This document shows positions 34,441 through 46,480 of a DNA stretch of 64,000 bases, in pieces. The position numbers and the translations under genes were made by a program. Every line of letters begins with the position of its first letter. The stretch's first letter is position 1. Origin of the DNA: Syngnathus acus. Lineage: Eukaryota; Chordata; Actinopteri; Syngnathiformes; Syngnathidae. Where the stretch lies: the NCBI RefSeq assembly GCF_901709675.1, contig NC_051105.1:4515104-4579103 (forward strand), written 5' to 3'. The notes beneath the pieces were generated by a model. That model was not told the DNA's origin. It searched no databases and was given only the letters and a program-made list of their open reading frames with translations.

Positions 34441-35024
34441 TTTTTTAAATTAGCGATCCCTTTTAAATATCAATGAATTGATACTCAGGTTTTTTTTTTC
34501 CGATTTCCAGATCCTTTTTCTGTTTTCCACATGATTATTTGAACTGCTGCGGTCACCTGCTTTCTTGAAGACTTGTGTTATGGTTGCCTGCATGTCTCCG
34601 TAAGGACACATCCACTCCATGTGAAGCATCTGTAATCTGTTGTGCTTTAGTGGAGCAGAGACAGCGTTATAAACACGCAAAACATTCCCACCACTGACAA
34701 CTCCGCCAAAGCCACATCCATACAAAAACACAGAGCGTCCCTGATCACAGCCACTCTCGGGCCTCTTCTGCTCGACACGATCGCTGCCTGTCATTAGTCA
34801 GCCAGACGCTAAATTATTCAAGCGTGCACATGTTTGGAAGCATCCAAACACAGTAGACACAATGCCGTGCAAAACGCTTTCATGCGCCGGGCGGGAAAAA
34901 AAAAAAAAACAAGAAAAAATCGGACCCTTGGAATGATTGAATGAATGAATAAATAAATGAATAAATGAGCGAAACAAACAAAAACAAACAAGGGGGGGGG
35001 AGTATGGGAGGAATATGCCGACGT
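34441..35024. other. intergenic DNA with simple repeat
   Basis: A (GAAT/AAAT)n-like run is at 34941-34972. The 114-residue minus-strand frame at 34450-34794 has no recognisable family. The segment 34560-34795 might be regulatory. Confidence 0.4.
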
Positions 35025-35240
35025 AATTTAATGCTTCCACTTCAATGGCTGCCAAATTAAAAGGGAATCTTAATGCACGCGTCTCTCTCGGCATTGATGT
35101 GCGCTCTCCGCAATATGGCTGACAATCTATTCCCCCACTGGCGCCCGCTGCCACTCAAAGCAAGCAGAGCGCCGCTACTGTAGCGATTAGACAGCCTCTT
35201 TTGGGGGTGCAACTGATGCCTTTTTAGTGGAAATAAAACT
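35025..35240. promoter_or_regulatory. candidate conserved non-coding element
   Basis: Contains CGTAATTTAATGCTTCC, CAAATTAAAAGGG, ATCTTAATGCACGCG and TAGCGATTAGACAGCC in unique, CpG-containing sequence. Confidence 0.35.
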
Positions 35241-35534
35241 ATCAGCTCCGTTGCATGCGTGCGTGTTTGTGTGTGTACCAGTGTGTGTGTGCTCCCATCC
35301 AATGTTAGCACTCCAAAGCTTCTCAAACAGTGTGATAAATAAATAAAAGTAGCTGTAATACATAATAGGAACAAAAATGAATGATTATTCAGAAAATAAA
35401 ATATAATGTCAATATTTATACCTACAAACATAGAAATAAATTTGGAAAAAAAATAGTGTTGCACAATTGCTATTTTATTTTTAAGATACGTGCACCAAAA
35501 CGACTGGAATTTCACATCCAACATTCAACTTGAA

Positions 35535-35800
35535 TTCATTACACAGTGGAGCATTGCCTCACATGTCTTGATCACAGTTTGAAAATTCAGGATTCGAATC
35601 TTGGCACCTGTTCTCTTCATCCTTGCTTGAGTTTTCTTCTGGTACTCCAGCTTCCTCCCACATTCCAAAAACATGCATGGTAGTTTCACTGAAGACATTA
35701 AATTGTCCATAAAATGAATGCTTGTTTATTTTATGTGCCCTGCCATTCACTGGCGACCAGTCCAGGGTATAGCCCGCCTCTCTCCTGAAATGCGACATTA
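35535..35800 (+). mobile_element. teleost interspersed repeat, decayed copy
   Basis: Contains GGTACTCCAGCTTCCTCCCAC, ATTCCAAAAACATGCATGGT, TTAAATTGTCC and CACTGGCGACCAGTCCAGGG, in the same order as at 10402. It carries no ATGG tail. Confidence 0.7.
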
Positions 35801-36279
35801 CAATCAATAACCTTGATTAAAAAATGAGTCTAATTTACATTTACATGTGTTATCATCTATTTTGTCCAGTGATGGGTCAACAAGCTCGAAAAACATGTAC
35901 TACTTTTTTGTTTGTTTTGATCAAATGTGACAAAATTGATGTGGTTTGTCTCATAAATCTTGCTAATGCCAAATGCTGATTTGGCGTGTCTAATGCAATC
36001 AATCAAATTTAGGTATAAAAACAAAACTATAAAAAGAAATTATTATTTCTAATAGTGTAAAGGGGACTTACATGACAATCATGGGAAAACGTACCCTGTA
36101 TTGAGTGCTTTTATGCAGATGCTTTCATTTTCAGTAAATTCTTGTTACATTACCATTTTGAGCAGGTGTAAGGAATTTCAAACTGGATTCATCTTTTTAT
36201 TCAAAATCAAACTAGCAAAACACACTTATGGACATAATCCATTAGATGCACACTGAGCCCAGGTTTGCTGACATCTCAC
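35801..36279. other. no recognised feature
   Basis: AT-rich unique DNA. Confidence 0.45.
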
Positions 36280-36960
36280 ATGATTACTTTTGTAACGCGT
36301 TACTCTCACCGCTTGGTCGGAAGCAACGCGGGCGTGGTAAAGTGGGTAAACAGCATTTGACATGTTTTCAATGTGGTTACATTAGAACACGCTGCGCTGG
36401 TTTGAAAAGCTAATAATCCAGCCATGCAAATCATCAATCATGGGAAAAGGCCTATTAATTATTCAGTCAAAGCGTCTAATTCAAGAATCAATGTCGGGAA
36501 GCAGAGGGAGTGCTTGGGATGAAGGGGGGGATAGGGAGGGGGTAATATAAAGGAATAGGGAATTACCCCTCGCTCTGTGAGCTGTGGCCCGTCTCGTCGC
36601 GAGCTGTCAAAAACAACTCGTTTCATCTCTTCAAGTTTAAAGACGACTTTGGAAACATTTTCTCGCACAAAACTCGTTAGGTCTTTGTTCCTCATTAGTT
36701 CTCCCCTTTACGGCTCCGCTCCTCCGCCTCTTTTGTCCCCCGCCACAATCCGTCCATCCTTTCTTTTTTCTTCGAAGTTCTCCGACCGCCTGCCTGACTC
36801 GGGCGTTTTCTTGAAGTTCGCCATTGTGCCCTCTGATCTGCGGCAATTACAATCTCTTCCTTGGGAATTCATTATTTACGTTCCATTAAACAAATCCCAT
36901 CGTCTGTGTCTAAGTGGTCGGCGGTAACGATGTCGTGCTCAGTCAGCTCTAATACAAAGA
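36280..36960. promoter_or_regulatory. strong enhancer-like block with octamer motif
   Basis: A POU octamer ATGCAAAT (36424-36431) is followed by ATCATCAATCATGG (PBX/MEIS-like) and ATTAATTA (36454-36461), all within 40 bp, then GCGTCTAATTC. The CpG-containing flank (36580-36920) is unique and open in both strands without protein character. This tight POU-PBX-homeodomain cluster is characteristic of vertebrate developmental enhancers. Confidence 0.42.
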
Positions 36961-37450
36961 CTGGCCATGTTAACGCCAGCTCCTCAAAAGGTGTTTCCAC
37001 AGGCTTCATTACTCTCCATAGACGCTCCAACCACTTCAAAGATCATTACCATCTATTATTAATGGATTAATATCCAATATCTGACTATCGTTAAAAAAAA
37101 AAAGTTGTGGACTGAGAGTTAACTTCAGAACGCTCTCATTTGTGCATGGGCTTCTTAACTTTTTGCACAAGAGTTTAGGCCTTGGAAGCTGTCTCCAGGC
37201 TTTTCTCATTTGGGTCACGGGAGTTCATTCCATGCATTTAAAGTGGCACAGACAGCCTGAGACCACCTCATTCCGAAAGAGATGAGGGTTTAAATCTGGC
37301 CATTAACGAAATAAAACCCAAACTGAAATCATTTAAAACTGACTGGAAGGTGCAGACAAAGCTTCTAGCAAAATGTCCTGTGTACATGTGCATGCAGAGC
37401 TTGCATTTGTACCTACAAAAGACACAGATATGTTCTGGCTTTGCTTTGTA
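36961..37450. other. no recognised feature
   Basis: Unique DNA with ATCTATTATTAATGGATTAATATCC at 37049-37073, possibly the edge of the preceding regulatory block. Confidence 0.35.
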
Positions 37451-37539
37451 TATGTATCTTCAATCTGTCCAATGAAATATCAAGATGATCAAATTGCATC
37501 AATGGTGGAGAGCATGGTCCAAAATGATATTTACCAAAA

Positions 37540-37625
37540 CCAGACTCAGCTGCAGGTTATGGGTCCTCCAAAAGGGTAAAGATCCAAAACACATAGCTAA
37601 TGCACTCAAGAATAAAGAGAACGAA
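37540..37625 (+). mobile_element. possible Tc1-like transposase relic
   Basis: The frame here reads VLQKGKDPKHIANALKNKE, which resembles the DNDPKH segment near the second catalytic aspartate of Tc1/mariner transposases. The surrounding translation does not align further, so this is at most a small, decayed fragment and may be chance. Confidence 0.2.
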
Positions 37626-37767
37626 CAGAGAACAATATTGGTGCCAACCATTTTGCATGTTGTCTCCAGTGACTATGTATAAAAAAACAAAAAAGTTAAA
37701 ATACTATATTTTTTTGTAATCATCAAGTTTTTTACACCTTCAATGTAACCTGTATTATATGCAATTT

Positions 37768-37885
37768 ATCCATCCAGCCATTTTTAATAGCTCTTTGTCC
37801 TCATTAGGTGAGCTGGAGCGGATCCCGGGTCAATTTTTTCGGACAAGAGGCAATGTACACCATGGACAGCCAGTCAAAGGTAAGC
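37768..37885 (-). mobile_element. teleost interspersed repeat, reverse fragment
   Basis: CCATCCAGCCATTTTTAATAGC, TTTGTCCTCATTAGG, GGCAATGTACACCATGGACAG and CCAGTCAAAGG form the reverse complement of the 3' half of the repeat at 27755. Confidence 0.6.
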
Positions 37886-38929
37886 AATTCAAGTTAAAAA
37901 CAAGTTGAAATTTTGAATTAGGAGGGATAAAAAAAAAAAAAGAAAACATGGCTGTGTGCAGAACTCACAAACACATACTGATGTCAGAAGAGTGAGTACA
38001 TGTCTGCCCTCATTTCCAGTGACTGTTCTAGTAGGATTCTCCCATGTTGCATCGTAGCGCAAAAGCCGTGGTCCGCAGAGAGCTACCCAAAGCATCGGAG
38101 CAATGTCATTTATTCAAAGGTATCTGCTAGAAAACGGGTGCAAAAAAAAAAGTTCCAAGCCATTAAGCACAGTGAAGACAGTCATTGTCAAGTGGACAAA
38201 ATTCTGCATGACAGGTATTTGTTTTAACTAAAATCGATAGACTATTTTCAAGCGAGAAGGAAGGTGGGTCGGTGGCACCCCCTGGAATGCTCTGAAAATT
38301 AAGCCCACATAGCCAGTTTTATGTTATAAAATAACATTTAGTAGATGTGTGAGTAATACCACAAAAAAAGAAAATCAAGATTCAAAACACAGAAAGTCTG
38401 CCATTTTGGAGAAAACAAACTGTTTTTAGCCATTTACAGAAGGAAGTAAAATGTTGCTTTAGTTTGTGTTTTCCAGTATTTTTTGTTATTATTTTATCTC
38501 GGTCACATCATTCCCTGATTTTACTTTGTTATTTTGTTCGTTTTTATCAACTATAATAAGCTTGAAAATTACTGAGAGTCTGCTCCGTGAATATGTACAT
38601 TTCTGGTACTTATTACTTTTCTTATAAACTCATCTGTAAAGCATTTATTTTTGGGATGTTGTTGATAGATGAGTTTGAAATATGTCACTGTGTTTTGAGT
38701 TTGTGATATAGTCTTCGCTTCAAACGGTTAATCTAGACAAACTGATATCTTCAATTTTGCTATTCAGGTCAGAGCTTGGTTCATATCCCCTGAGTAATGG
38801 AGGTTTACTCTTCACGTTTTATACCCATTGTAAGTGGACCTGTGGATGTCAAGTGCACACAACAAGGATCAGGAAAGACAACAGAGGGCCTTCTCTCTAC
38901 ATGTTCAACAACACTGTGACTGTCAACAA
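37886..38929. other. no recognised feature
   Basis: AT-rich unique DNA, no gene-like frame. Confidence 0.45.
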
Positions 38930-39440
38930 TCGGGCATAAATGATCAGCCTTGGCCCCGACTCTAGTTATTCTAGTAATTACCTCCCTCGAGGGCGTGTGC
39001 GCACACACACACTCATTTCGAGCGCCGCACGACACCTCATGGTGAAGGGAGGGGCTTGCACACATCAACACAAGATTCATCCGGCCCCTTTGATTGGCCG
39101 CGGAAATAAAAACAAAACAAAGTAAAACGCTTGAAACCTTGGGAATGATGGTGCTGATGAAAGCTCATCACCACTTCCCATTAGGGGACAGCCACCTCGC
39201 AGACAGACGCTGACTGATTGACGGACAGTTGTGAGAAGACGAAACATTGCCATATCAGAGTTCAGTGAAAGCGGGCGGCGAGACAGAAGGGAAGAGTGAG
39301 ACAGGAAGGAGGTGGATTGCTGACAAGCTCATCTCCATTTTTGACAATGGGGGGAGCGTCTGAAGCGGCGAGAACAGAGGGAAGACTTTAGCGCCTTTCA
39401 TCTTGTCATAATTATCTCCAAGAAGCCACATGAAACGCTA
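38930..39440. promoter_or_regulatory. candidate conserved non-coding block
   Basis: Contains TTATTCTAGTAATTACCTCCC (38966-38986), CTCGAGGGCG, ACTGATTGACGGACAG and GTCATAATTATCTCC (39405-39419). Unique with raised CpG. Confidence 0.32.
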
Positions 39441-41029
39441 AATCTCTAATTTTTTTGGTTGTTTATAAATTAGAGAACAAGGACATTTTTTCTGTGACAA
39501 CTTTGATGGCTTTTTTTTTTTCCCTCTCTTCCCTCTGTGAATGCTTTAGCAGTCCTGGGCTAATGATGGCGTCTTTTCTTAAGGCCAACAGGGGCGTGAG
39601 GATGAAAATTGCAATAAAAAAAAAACAACACTAAACACAATTTAGCAAATGAACAGCGAGCTGAAGTATCAGGATCGTTATCCAAATTACTGCGAGTCAG
39701 TCCAGTGTTGTCTTCCACCACTATTAAAAGGAGACATATAGTGCATTTTTTCCACAATTTAAAACGGTCTTAGTAAAATGTCTGTGATGTCGTTTGGTTG
39801 AAATATCTCAAGGGTGGAAAATGATGTTGAAATGGTATGAACATTAATGGAGAAATGTTTTTTGGATGAGAGATGGGTCCACCGTGGAATGGTTGCCAAT
39901 CAATTAATTATTGTCTATGAGAAAATCAACACTATAGAGAATTTTGTTGCTTCGGTTCTGTATATTTTGACATGTTTTAAAAGGGAGACAGACGCTGTCC
40001 ACTTGTACGGACAAATTTGAGACGGCTGACCTGCGGTGACCTCGGCCAAAGGTTAAAGGTGATAAGAAGCACAGATGGCTGGTCAGCAGAGAGAGTGGAC
40101 ACTGAACAAAGTCATATGTAGGAGGAGATTTTTGTTCGACTCATATGTGAATACAAAAAAATACTCTTGGAACTCGATAGTAATGTGAAAATACGAGAAT
40201 CCAGAACCTGAAGGAAAATGGGGACGTATACTGACAGCCCTACACTAAGCCTTTCATAATACTTCAATAACGTGCAAGTAACATGCAGTTCTGTAAAACA
40301 TACAGAGTACAAGATCAAGTACATCAACACAGCAGGTATAAAAAAGATTTATTGAATACCATAAATAAAAGACGAGGCTTAAGGTTAAGGGCTTGGTTCA
40401 CGTTGAAATCTAAATGCTGAATCTTATGGCACCACCAGTCTTGTTGTTGATTTAAAATCACTTTATAAACAGCCAAATTTGTAGGTTTTACGACGTTAGC
40501 TTTAAATGACTAGCTAGTGTATGTTTTTCCTGAACAGAACGTTTGGATTTTGTGGTTTTATGTTATGCTTGCGTTAGGACTGTACCATTAATCAAAATTA
40601 AATTACAATTATGATTATTATATTCCACAATTGCAAAATTGACAGTCACAAAAAATGGCTATTGATATGCATTAATATCCAACGCACTACATTTATACAA
40701 GGAAACCATAGGTGAATTTATATATTTTCACCTTTTTTAATTTTAAAATGACTAATTTTATTAAGTTTATTTGGTCCAAAAAGACCTTTCATAACAATAT
40801 ATTTGTCTTAATAATTTTTATGTTTAACATTTTCTTGATTTGTTTTTTTTTGCCAAAAATAAAAGCTCGTATGAATAATCAGGATTTCAGTTATTACCAG
40901 AATAATTGTGATTATTCTTACTTTTATTCATAATGAAGCAGCCCTATCTTCAGTTGCTGATGATGACTGCTTTACTCAACCTGCCTTGTTTGCTTCATGC
41001 AAAATGAACGTGATTATAAATGATTGACT
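39441..41029. other. AT-rich intergenic DNA with a DR1-like site
   Basis: A nuclear-receptor-type direct repeat AGGTTAAAGGTGA is at 40050-40062 beside GGTGACCTCGG. The remainder, especially 40560-40940, is AT-rich and featureless. Confidence 0.35.
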
Positions 41030-41370
41030 GGTAGCCAGTCCAGGATTTAGTCCGCCTTTGGCCTTATGTCAGCTGGAATAGACTCCAGCTCCCCACAACC
41101 CAGTTACAGGATAAGCACTGCATATTTGGATAAATTTTTCTGTAAAGCACTTTGTTACTGCAACAGCGCTATTTAAACAAAGATGTAATGTATTGTATAC
41201 TTGATTCATTGGTGGTGTCTGAGAGGTCAGTGCTCAAATTAGGGGATTAAAAAAGTGCTTTCGCTGACCTGTGAGTTATTAGGGTCCACTGCCACCTCTT
41301 GCCCAAAGTCACTTGGATAGGCTCCAGCTCCCCAATGAGGACAAGCGCAATAGAAAACGGTTCGATGGAG
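41030..41370 (+). mobile_element. two 3'-end fragments of the teleost interspersed repeat
   Basis: GACTGGTAGCCAGTCCAGG with AGACTCCAGCTCCCC (41030-41130), and a second GGATAGGCTCCAGCTCCCC with ATGAGGACAAGCGC (41280-41365). Both are tail-end modules of the family at 27755. Confidence 0.6.
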
Positions 41371-41589
41371 GTAAATTCAGCTTGAAATTGCTGTTCGAAA
41401 TCATAAAATGTCAACCGTGCACTGAAACCGAAAGAGTCACTTAAATGGTGCCGTATGCTATCTGAGACAAATAAGTGGTGGCCTATTAATGAATTTGTTA
41501 AGCACTGTATTTAAAACCAGAGTAGTCCAATTCTGTCTTCTTTGTCACCTTCCTTTATTTAGCCTTAATGGTAGTTTACAGCCACAAGG
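41371..41589. other. no recognised feature
   Basis: Short unique spacer. Confidence 0.4.
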
Positions 41590-42180
41590 TAATCACTTGT
41601 TACTTTCTCGCCCTCGGTGTGAATCCCAAGCAGGTCTACGGTTGCGTCTGTGAATCCTAATGTCTGGATGGGGAGCGAGGCGGCAAGCCAGAGCGAGGCT
41701 GACAGCGGCGCTTGACACGGGCATTAAATCATGCCCCGAGGAGTCCTCCATCCACGCGCCCCCTGACAGCCACACTGTCATCACGGCCAGGCCACTTCCT
41801 ATGTCTCTTGACATTGCCGATTCGGAATTAGTCACAGCATCAGATGTAAATTGGCGCTGTTCAAGGATGATAATGAGCGCCAAGATACATGTCGGTGTCA
41901 GTGACGCCACGCCGCCGTGATGGGCTGTCCTTAAAGCCGCCCTCCATTAGGCCTAATGGCGTTTTGGTGAAGGCGCAAAGGTGGGAGCAGGGCATGGACG
42001 AGGAGAAAGTTTTCTTGTTTGGGCGCCTGTTGCAGATGTTGACGTGAAACAAAGTCAATTCAACCATTCCAACTTTTCCAGTCTTCAAGTGGAATGAGTC
42101 GGTAGAAAGCCAAACAATCCTGAACATGTCTATTTTATTTGGGTGGTGCAGTTTCACTCCACTACTGCAGCCATTTTGTG
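41590..42180. promoter_or_regulatory. candidate conserved non-coding block
   Basis: CpG-containing unique sequence with ATCCTAATGTCTGG, GGCATTAAATCATGCC, CGGAATTAGTCACAGC, GGATGATAATGAGCGCC and CCATTAGGCCTAATGGCG (41945-41962), an 18-bp sequence perfect as a palindrome from CCATTAGG to CCTAATGG. Open frames on both strands are unlike known proteins. Confidence 0.37.
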
Positions 42181-42749
42181 ACGCGTATTACAGGTGCCAT
42201 TCGGCAAAGTATCAAAGTGTAATCCAATCCGATTCAACTTTATTACAGTGATCTAAGAACAACACAGATGGTCAAAATGATTGTGTTTTGAGGGAGGATT
42301 TAAAAACAGGACGTTTTACTCTTTTCCCGGTGGTCAGTAGACGGTTGAAAATTGTGTCAGCAATTTTCTACATGCGAGGGCATACAGTATATTAAAATCC
42401 ATTAAAAAAAAAAAAACATTACAAGTATTACATTGCGGAGGCCTGAATAATAGGGGAACACGATATTGAAAGCAAAAAAAATATTTTTATGACTGCAGAA
42501 AAGTTTTGGGGGGCAGCAATAACAACACCAGTATTACAATATGATTGCATGCATGAAATGTTTAGGCAAATATGCTACCATAGAGTAGTTAGTGTGGAGG
42601 TTCACTTAGCTGACCTGGGTGCAGCCTGCATGAAATTCAATTCCACCCCCAAGCACCTGACAGGTGACCAATCTCGGGAAGTCCACCCATTTGTCAAACT
42701 TCCGTCTCACTATTTTCCAATTGACAGTGCCCGTGCATGCATGCGGCGT
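42181..42749. other. no recognised feature
   Basis: Mostly unique DNA. CAACTTTATTACAGTGATC at 42236-42254 hints at a decayed copy of the repeat seen at 16075. Confidence 0.35.
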
Positions 42750-43260
42750 GTACACTTACGCTAACATAATGCAGTAATGGCTGCCAGCGTTGCCATTTTG
42801 CCTGCCCGTGAGCCAGCCAGCGCCTGGCCCAGATGCATACATTTGCCATAATGAGGCAGGTGGCCTCGACAGACGCTCATTCTGTCGCCACGGTGACACC
42901 GCGGAACACCGCCTTGCGCTCTGGGCATCTGACTGACAGTGCCAGTCCTACTCCTGTCCTCACCCCACTCACTTTTCGAGTGTTTTTCTCTCCCTCCGCC
43001 TCTGCGAGTGAGTCTCCATTCCTCTGCTTCCAAGCGATTCCAAATGAAGATAGCTCAAGGTCATTAATTGCAGCGCCCGCACACTAACTGCGTTAAAATC
43101 TTGCCATAATTAAAATGTAATAAATAATAGATGATGTATATTTGCTGTAATTGCCTTCTTGTTAGCCTCGTACATGCTAATTTGTGCAGGGGAGCTAATT
43201 ATCGTTTCAATATGAAGCTATCGCTGCATCCAAAGAGAAGATGAAGCAGTGAGGTCCCGT
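42750..43260. promoter_or_regulatory. strong enhancer-like block
   Basis: Contains CTAACATAATGCAGTAATGG, AGGTCATTAATTGCAGC (43059-43075), GCCATAATTAAAATG, CTGTAATTGCC, CATGCTAATTTGTGC and CTAATTATCG (43195-43204). At least six homeodomain-type cores lie in the last 200 bp. The flanking part 42790-42960 is GC-rich and unique. Confidence 0.42.
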
Positions 43261-44149
43261 TGAGGCTATTCCACAAGGTCAAGCCCCCGTTTCCCCTCAA
43301 CCCCACCACCCCCCACCCCCAGCGCCCTAAAAAAGGGAGCGGTCCAAAATTCCAAATTCCCTAACAGCCATTTAATTATCAAAGTAGTATAGGAAGTGGG
43401 AAACGGCAAGGATAAAAGCAAGTCGAGGCATTAACGAGAATTCCCAGTGGCCTCAAAGTAAAGACGAAAGCTTACGACGCAAAATGGGAAGTGCCAGAAG
43501 CTGCTAGCTGTATGAAAAACATAATGACAGTGATCATTCAAGAAATACTTTTATTCACGGCATTAGTTGCTATAACATGTCTTTTAGGTGTGTTAAAAGC
43601 ACATGGTAGGGGTGAAACAATTTTATCTGTAGGCTGATGTTCTCTTTTTAAAGTGGAGGTACTAGGGAGGGAGTTGGACAGACAAATAGGCAAAATATTG
43701 ATATTTGTTTCCTTTGAATCGCCAGCCATGAATTTGGTGGAACGAATGTACTTGTGCAATACTTACAGCCACGGTGGCCAATATGCTTTTCAGGTAAATG
43801 AGCACCAGCAGAACAGTCGAACATAAACACAATGAACATATTCGCACAATAGTTACTGACGGACACAGCTCATTCCCAGACACACACAGAGAAATGTTAT
43901 ATTGCAATCAACCTGTGTGTATCCACTATTTTTGACATTTTTAAGGGGTATGCTAAAAGATTTTTTTCCAGATTGGAATATGTACTACCTTGGCTTCATA
44001 AAAGTTGGAAAACACACACACACATACACACACAAAAGACAACACCATGTATCTGTGAAACAACACAGCCAAATCTCCAATGGGTGCCAATCAAAGGGTG
44101 CATTGTATTGCACTGTAGCCCGCAACATATTTTCTCCCTTGTTTTTCTG
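43261..44149. other. intergenic DNA with short simple repeats
   Basis: A C-rich stretch (43266-43326) and ACAC runs (44011-44034). No gene is seen. Confidence 0.4.
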
Positions 44150-44480
44150 TTTGGGATGCGTCGTTTTGCAGCTTTGAACGCTCCCCGAGTGGCATCCTCC
44201 CGCTGCTTTGTGCGCGTTTAATGTATCAGTCATTCAGGTGGGGAGTGACGGCGATGGCATTGTCTTTCAGAAGCGCCTCGCTCTCCCATTTTGCCGCCGC
44301 CGCTCTGGGTGAAAGTGAACGTGACACATCTTTGGATGCATGCGGGAGGCATGTTTATTGAGAGAGACGTGTCTTATTCTCCACACGTTTACATCATGCG
44401 GAGCTCGGCCAGGGCGCTCTTGATCCTAATCCCTCTGTGGATGCATGAGGAGGGGTGGGGGGGCTGTGCATGTGTATTTG
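44150..44480. promoter_or_regulatory. candidate conserved non-coding block
   Basis: Unique CpG-containing sequence with GCGTTTAATGTATCAGTCATTCAGG and GATGGCATTG. Judged on texture only. Confidence 0.25.
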
Positions 44481-44915
44481 TGTGAATGGAAAAACAGTCA
44501 TTTCAAATTGATAGACACAAGAGTTAAGAACTTCACCAGTCTCTACCCCGACAATTCATAGTAGTGTACCCCACAATCTCCACTTGACTGCAGTGTTCCA
44601 TTCTTTTGATGCCCTTAATCTCCTCTTGGAACAAATTTCTCGATTTACTGTGCCTGAGAAGTAAATAGAGGATGTTTTTAAGAATAGAGGTCGCTTAGGT
44701 GCTACCACAAGCCAGTCAGCTGAATCAGAAATATGACTTAACTTGAATGAGATAGAAATATTAATATTAAAATGTTTCAAAATATCTGTGTAACTATTAA
44801 AAACTAAAACACTGAGTGGCTAGGATGGGTTAACGGCATTTCAAGTCATTTTAGTATATAAAATAAATTGTATGAGTAAAGAGTTTACCAGACAACTTTA
44901 TCCAACAATATAAAG
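44481..44915. other. no recognised feature
   Basis: Unique AT-leaning DNA. Confidence 0.4.
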
Positions 44916-45480
44916 ATTCCCTTTCTCCCCATCTATTTAGCGTGTGCTAAACAACAGATGGAGTCGCAAACTGGGCCGAGGTGCTGATGCAGTGGAAAAT
45001 TGCTCTGTTCCTTTAAATTAATGAGCACCAGAACACTTCTGCAGTGCTTGGCTATTAGAAGAAGAAACTATTTGAAAGTGAATTTTAGATATCCGGTCGT
45101 GGTGCTTTTTTTTTGCCTGGGAGTGGCAGGTGAGAGACGGGCACACACACACATACGCGCGCACACACGGCATGGATGATCAAAAGGGGCCAACGGCTGC
45201 CGACCATTATGCCAATGACACTTTGAGTAAGAAGTCCAGAGAGCGCTGCGACATGACAGCCATTAGGGATCCAAAGTGGGACTTTAAAGGGCAGCTGAAG
45301 GATGACTGTCAGCGTCCAATCAAAGGTGCACAAAGTTAAATCTTCATAATGTGCCACGCAGGAGAACTCCAACGCTCCCAAAGAAAAGAGGAAGAACAAG
45401 TGTCCCGTGTACAGTGGCGACGGCAAGCTTGGGCCAGCAAACATCAAGCAGACCCCTGGAACAAAGGCCTGATGAGGTGA
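44916..45480. promoter_or_regulatory. candidate conserved non-coding blocks
   Basis: 44916-45060 has ACAACAGATGG, TTTAAATTAATGAGCACC and GGCTATTAGAAG. 45180-45480 has CCATTATGCCAATGACAC and CCATTAGGGATCC. An ACAC/GCGC simple run (45142-45168) lies between them. Confidence 0.32.
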
Positions 45481-45887
45481 GTTCAGAGAGAAACCAAAAC
45501 CAATGGCAGTGAGCAGGCGCCATTGTGCGGATGGATCATTAAGTTTGAGCTAAACTCCAACACCTTTGTTTCATGTGAAAGACTCACTGAGTAAGTAATG
45601 CATCACACTCGGGGACCTCTTTAAAACTTTTTCACACGCTTCATGGACACTGTACTGCAGTTGTGGGCATAATGTGATTTGGGGCTTGCATACGGACACC
45701 CCCATTATTTATTCTGACCCATTGTGCATTTACATACATATGCAAGTCGAATCATTATTTTCGTGATTTTTTTCCCTAAAATTGGGCATTGAAACTGAAT
45801 TGATTTTATGATTTTTTTATATAAACCATCAAAGAAAAGTGAAATGCATTCTTAATTACCAAATAAAAAGCGAAATACAATATTTTA

Positions 45888-45888
<1 letters not shown>
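45481..45888. other. no recognised feature
   Basis: Unique, AT-rich in its right half. Confidence 0.4.

Positions 45889-45924
<36 letters not shown>
45889..45924. repeat. (ATCT)9 microsatellite
   Basis: Uninterrupted ATCT units followed by an AT-rich TATATA tract to 45957. Confidence 0.95.
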
Positions 45925-45925
<1 letters not shown>

Positions 45926-46079
45926 CTATATAGATACTATATATATACGTATATACTGTAACTGTAACTTAGTTAACATTTTTTGTTTTATTAAGTAATC
46001 ATACATAATTAAAAAAAATGACTGACCTATATTTAAAAAGGATAATCTCACCTCTCTTTTAAAAATACTGTAGCCCTTG

Positions 46080-46480
46080 TGCACAAAGACTTACAACCCC
46101 CTGCTTTATTAGGTTCATGCTAATGAATTTTATACCACCAGTATGCAGACAGTGCTTCTTTTAAGATTTGATAAGACACAGCGTGCAGCATCAGGTGCGT
46201 TTATGCTACCACATTGGACTGGAGGTTTGGCATTGGCACGGGCCGAGCGTTCACCGCCGCTTCTCCCTTCTTGGCAGGAGAACAGCATCTAATGCATCTC
46301 TGTGTCGCATAATCAAGGATTTCACACTCTTTGAATCTTTGATGTGGGAGAAGCCCACCACCATCACTGTACACACACACACACACAAACACACACCTCT
46401 GATCTGCCTCCAATTAATGATGTCAAATGAGTGTGTTTACAGGCTCATTAGATTACCACTGCCGAAGTAGAGCACCGCCC
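46080..46480. promoter_or_regulatory. candidate conserved non-coding block
   Basis: TCATGCTAATGAATTTTATACC (46115-46136), GCATCTAATGCATC, CATAATCAAGG and CTCCAATTAATGATGTC (46408-46424), with an AC simple run at 46370-46396. Confidence 0.33.

Noticed and set aside
35057-35524. 155-codon minus-strand open frame
   Set aside because: Composition mirrors AT-rich and GT-rich DNA; Phe/Ile and Thr/His-rich translation with no family.
37540-37625. Tc1 transposase gene
   Set aside because: Only the KDPKH-like segment is similar; the rest does not align, so it is kept only as a low-confidence relic rather than a gene.
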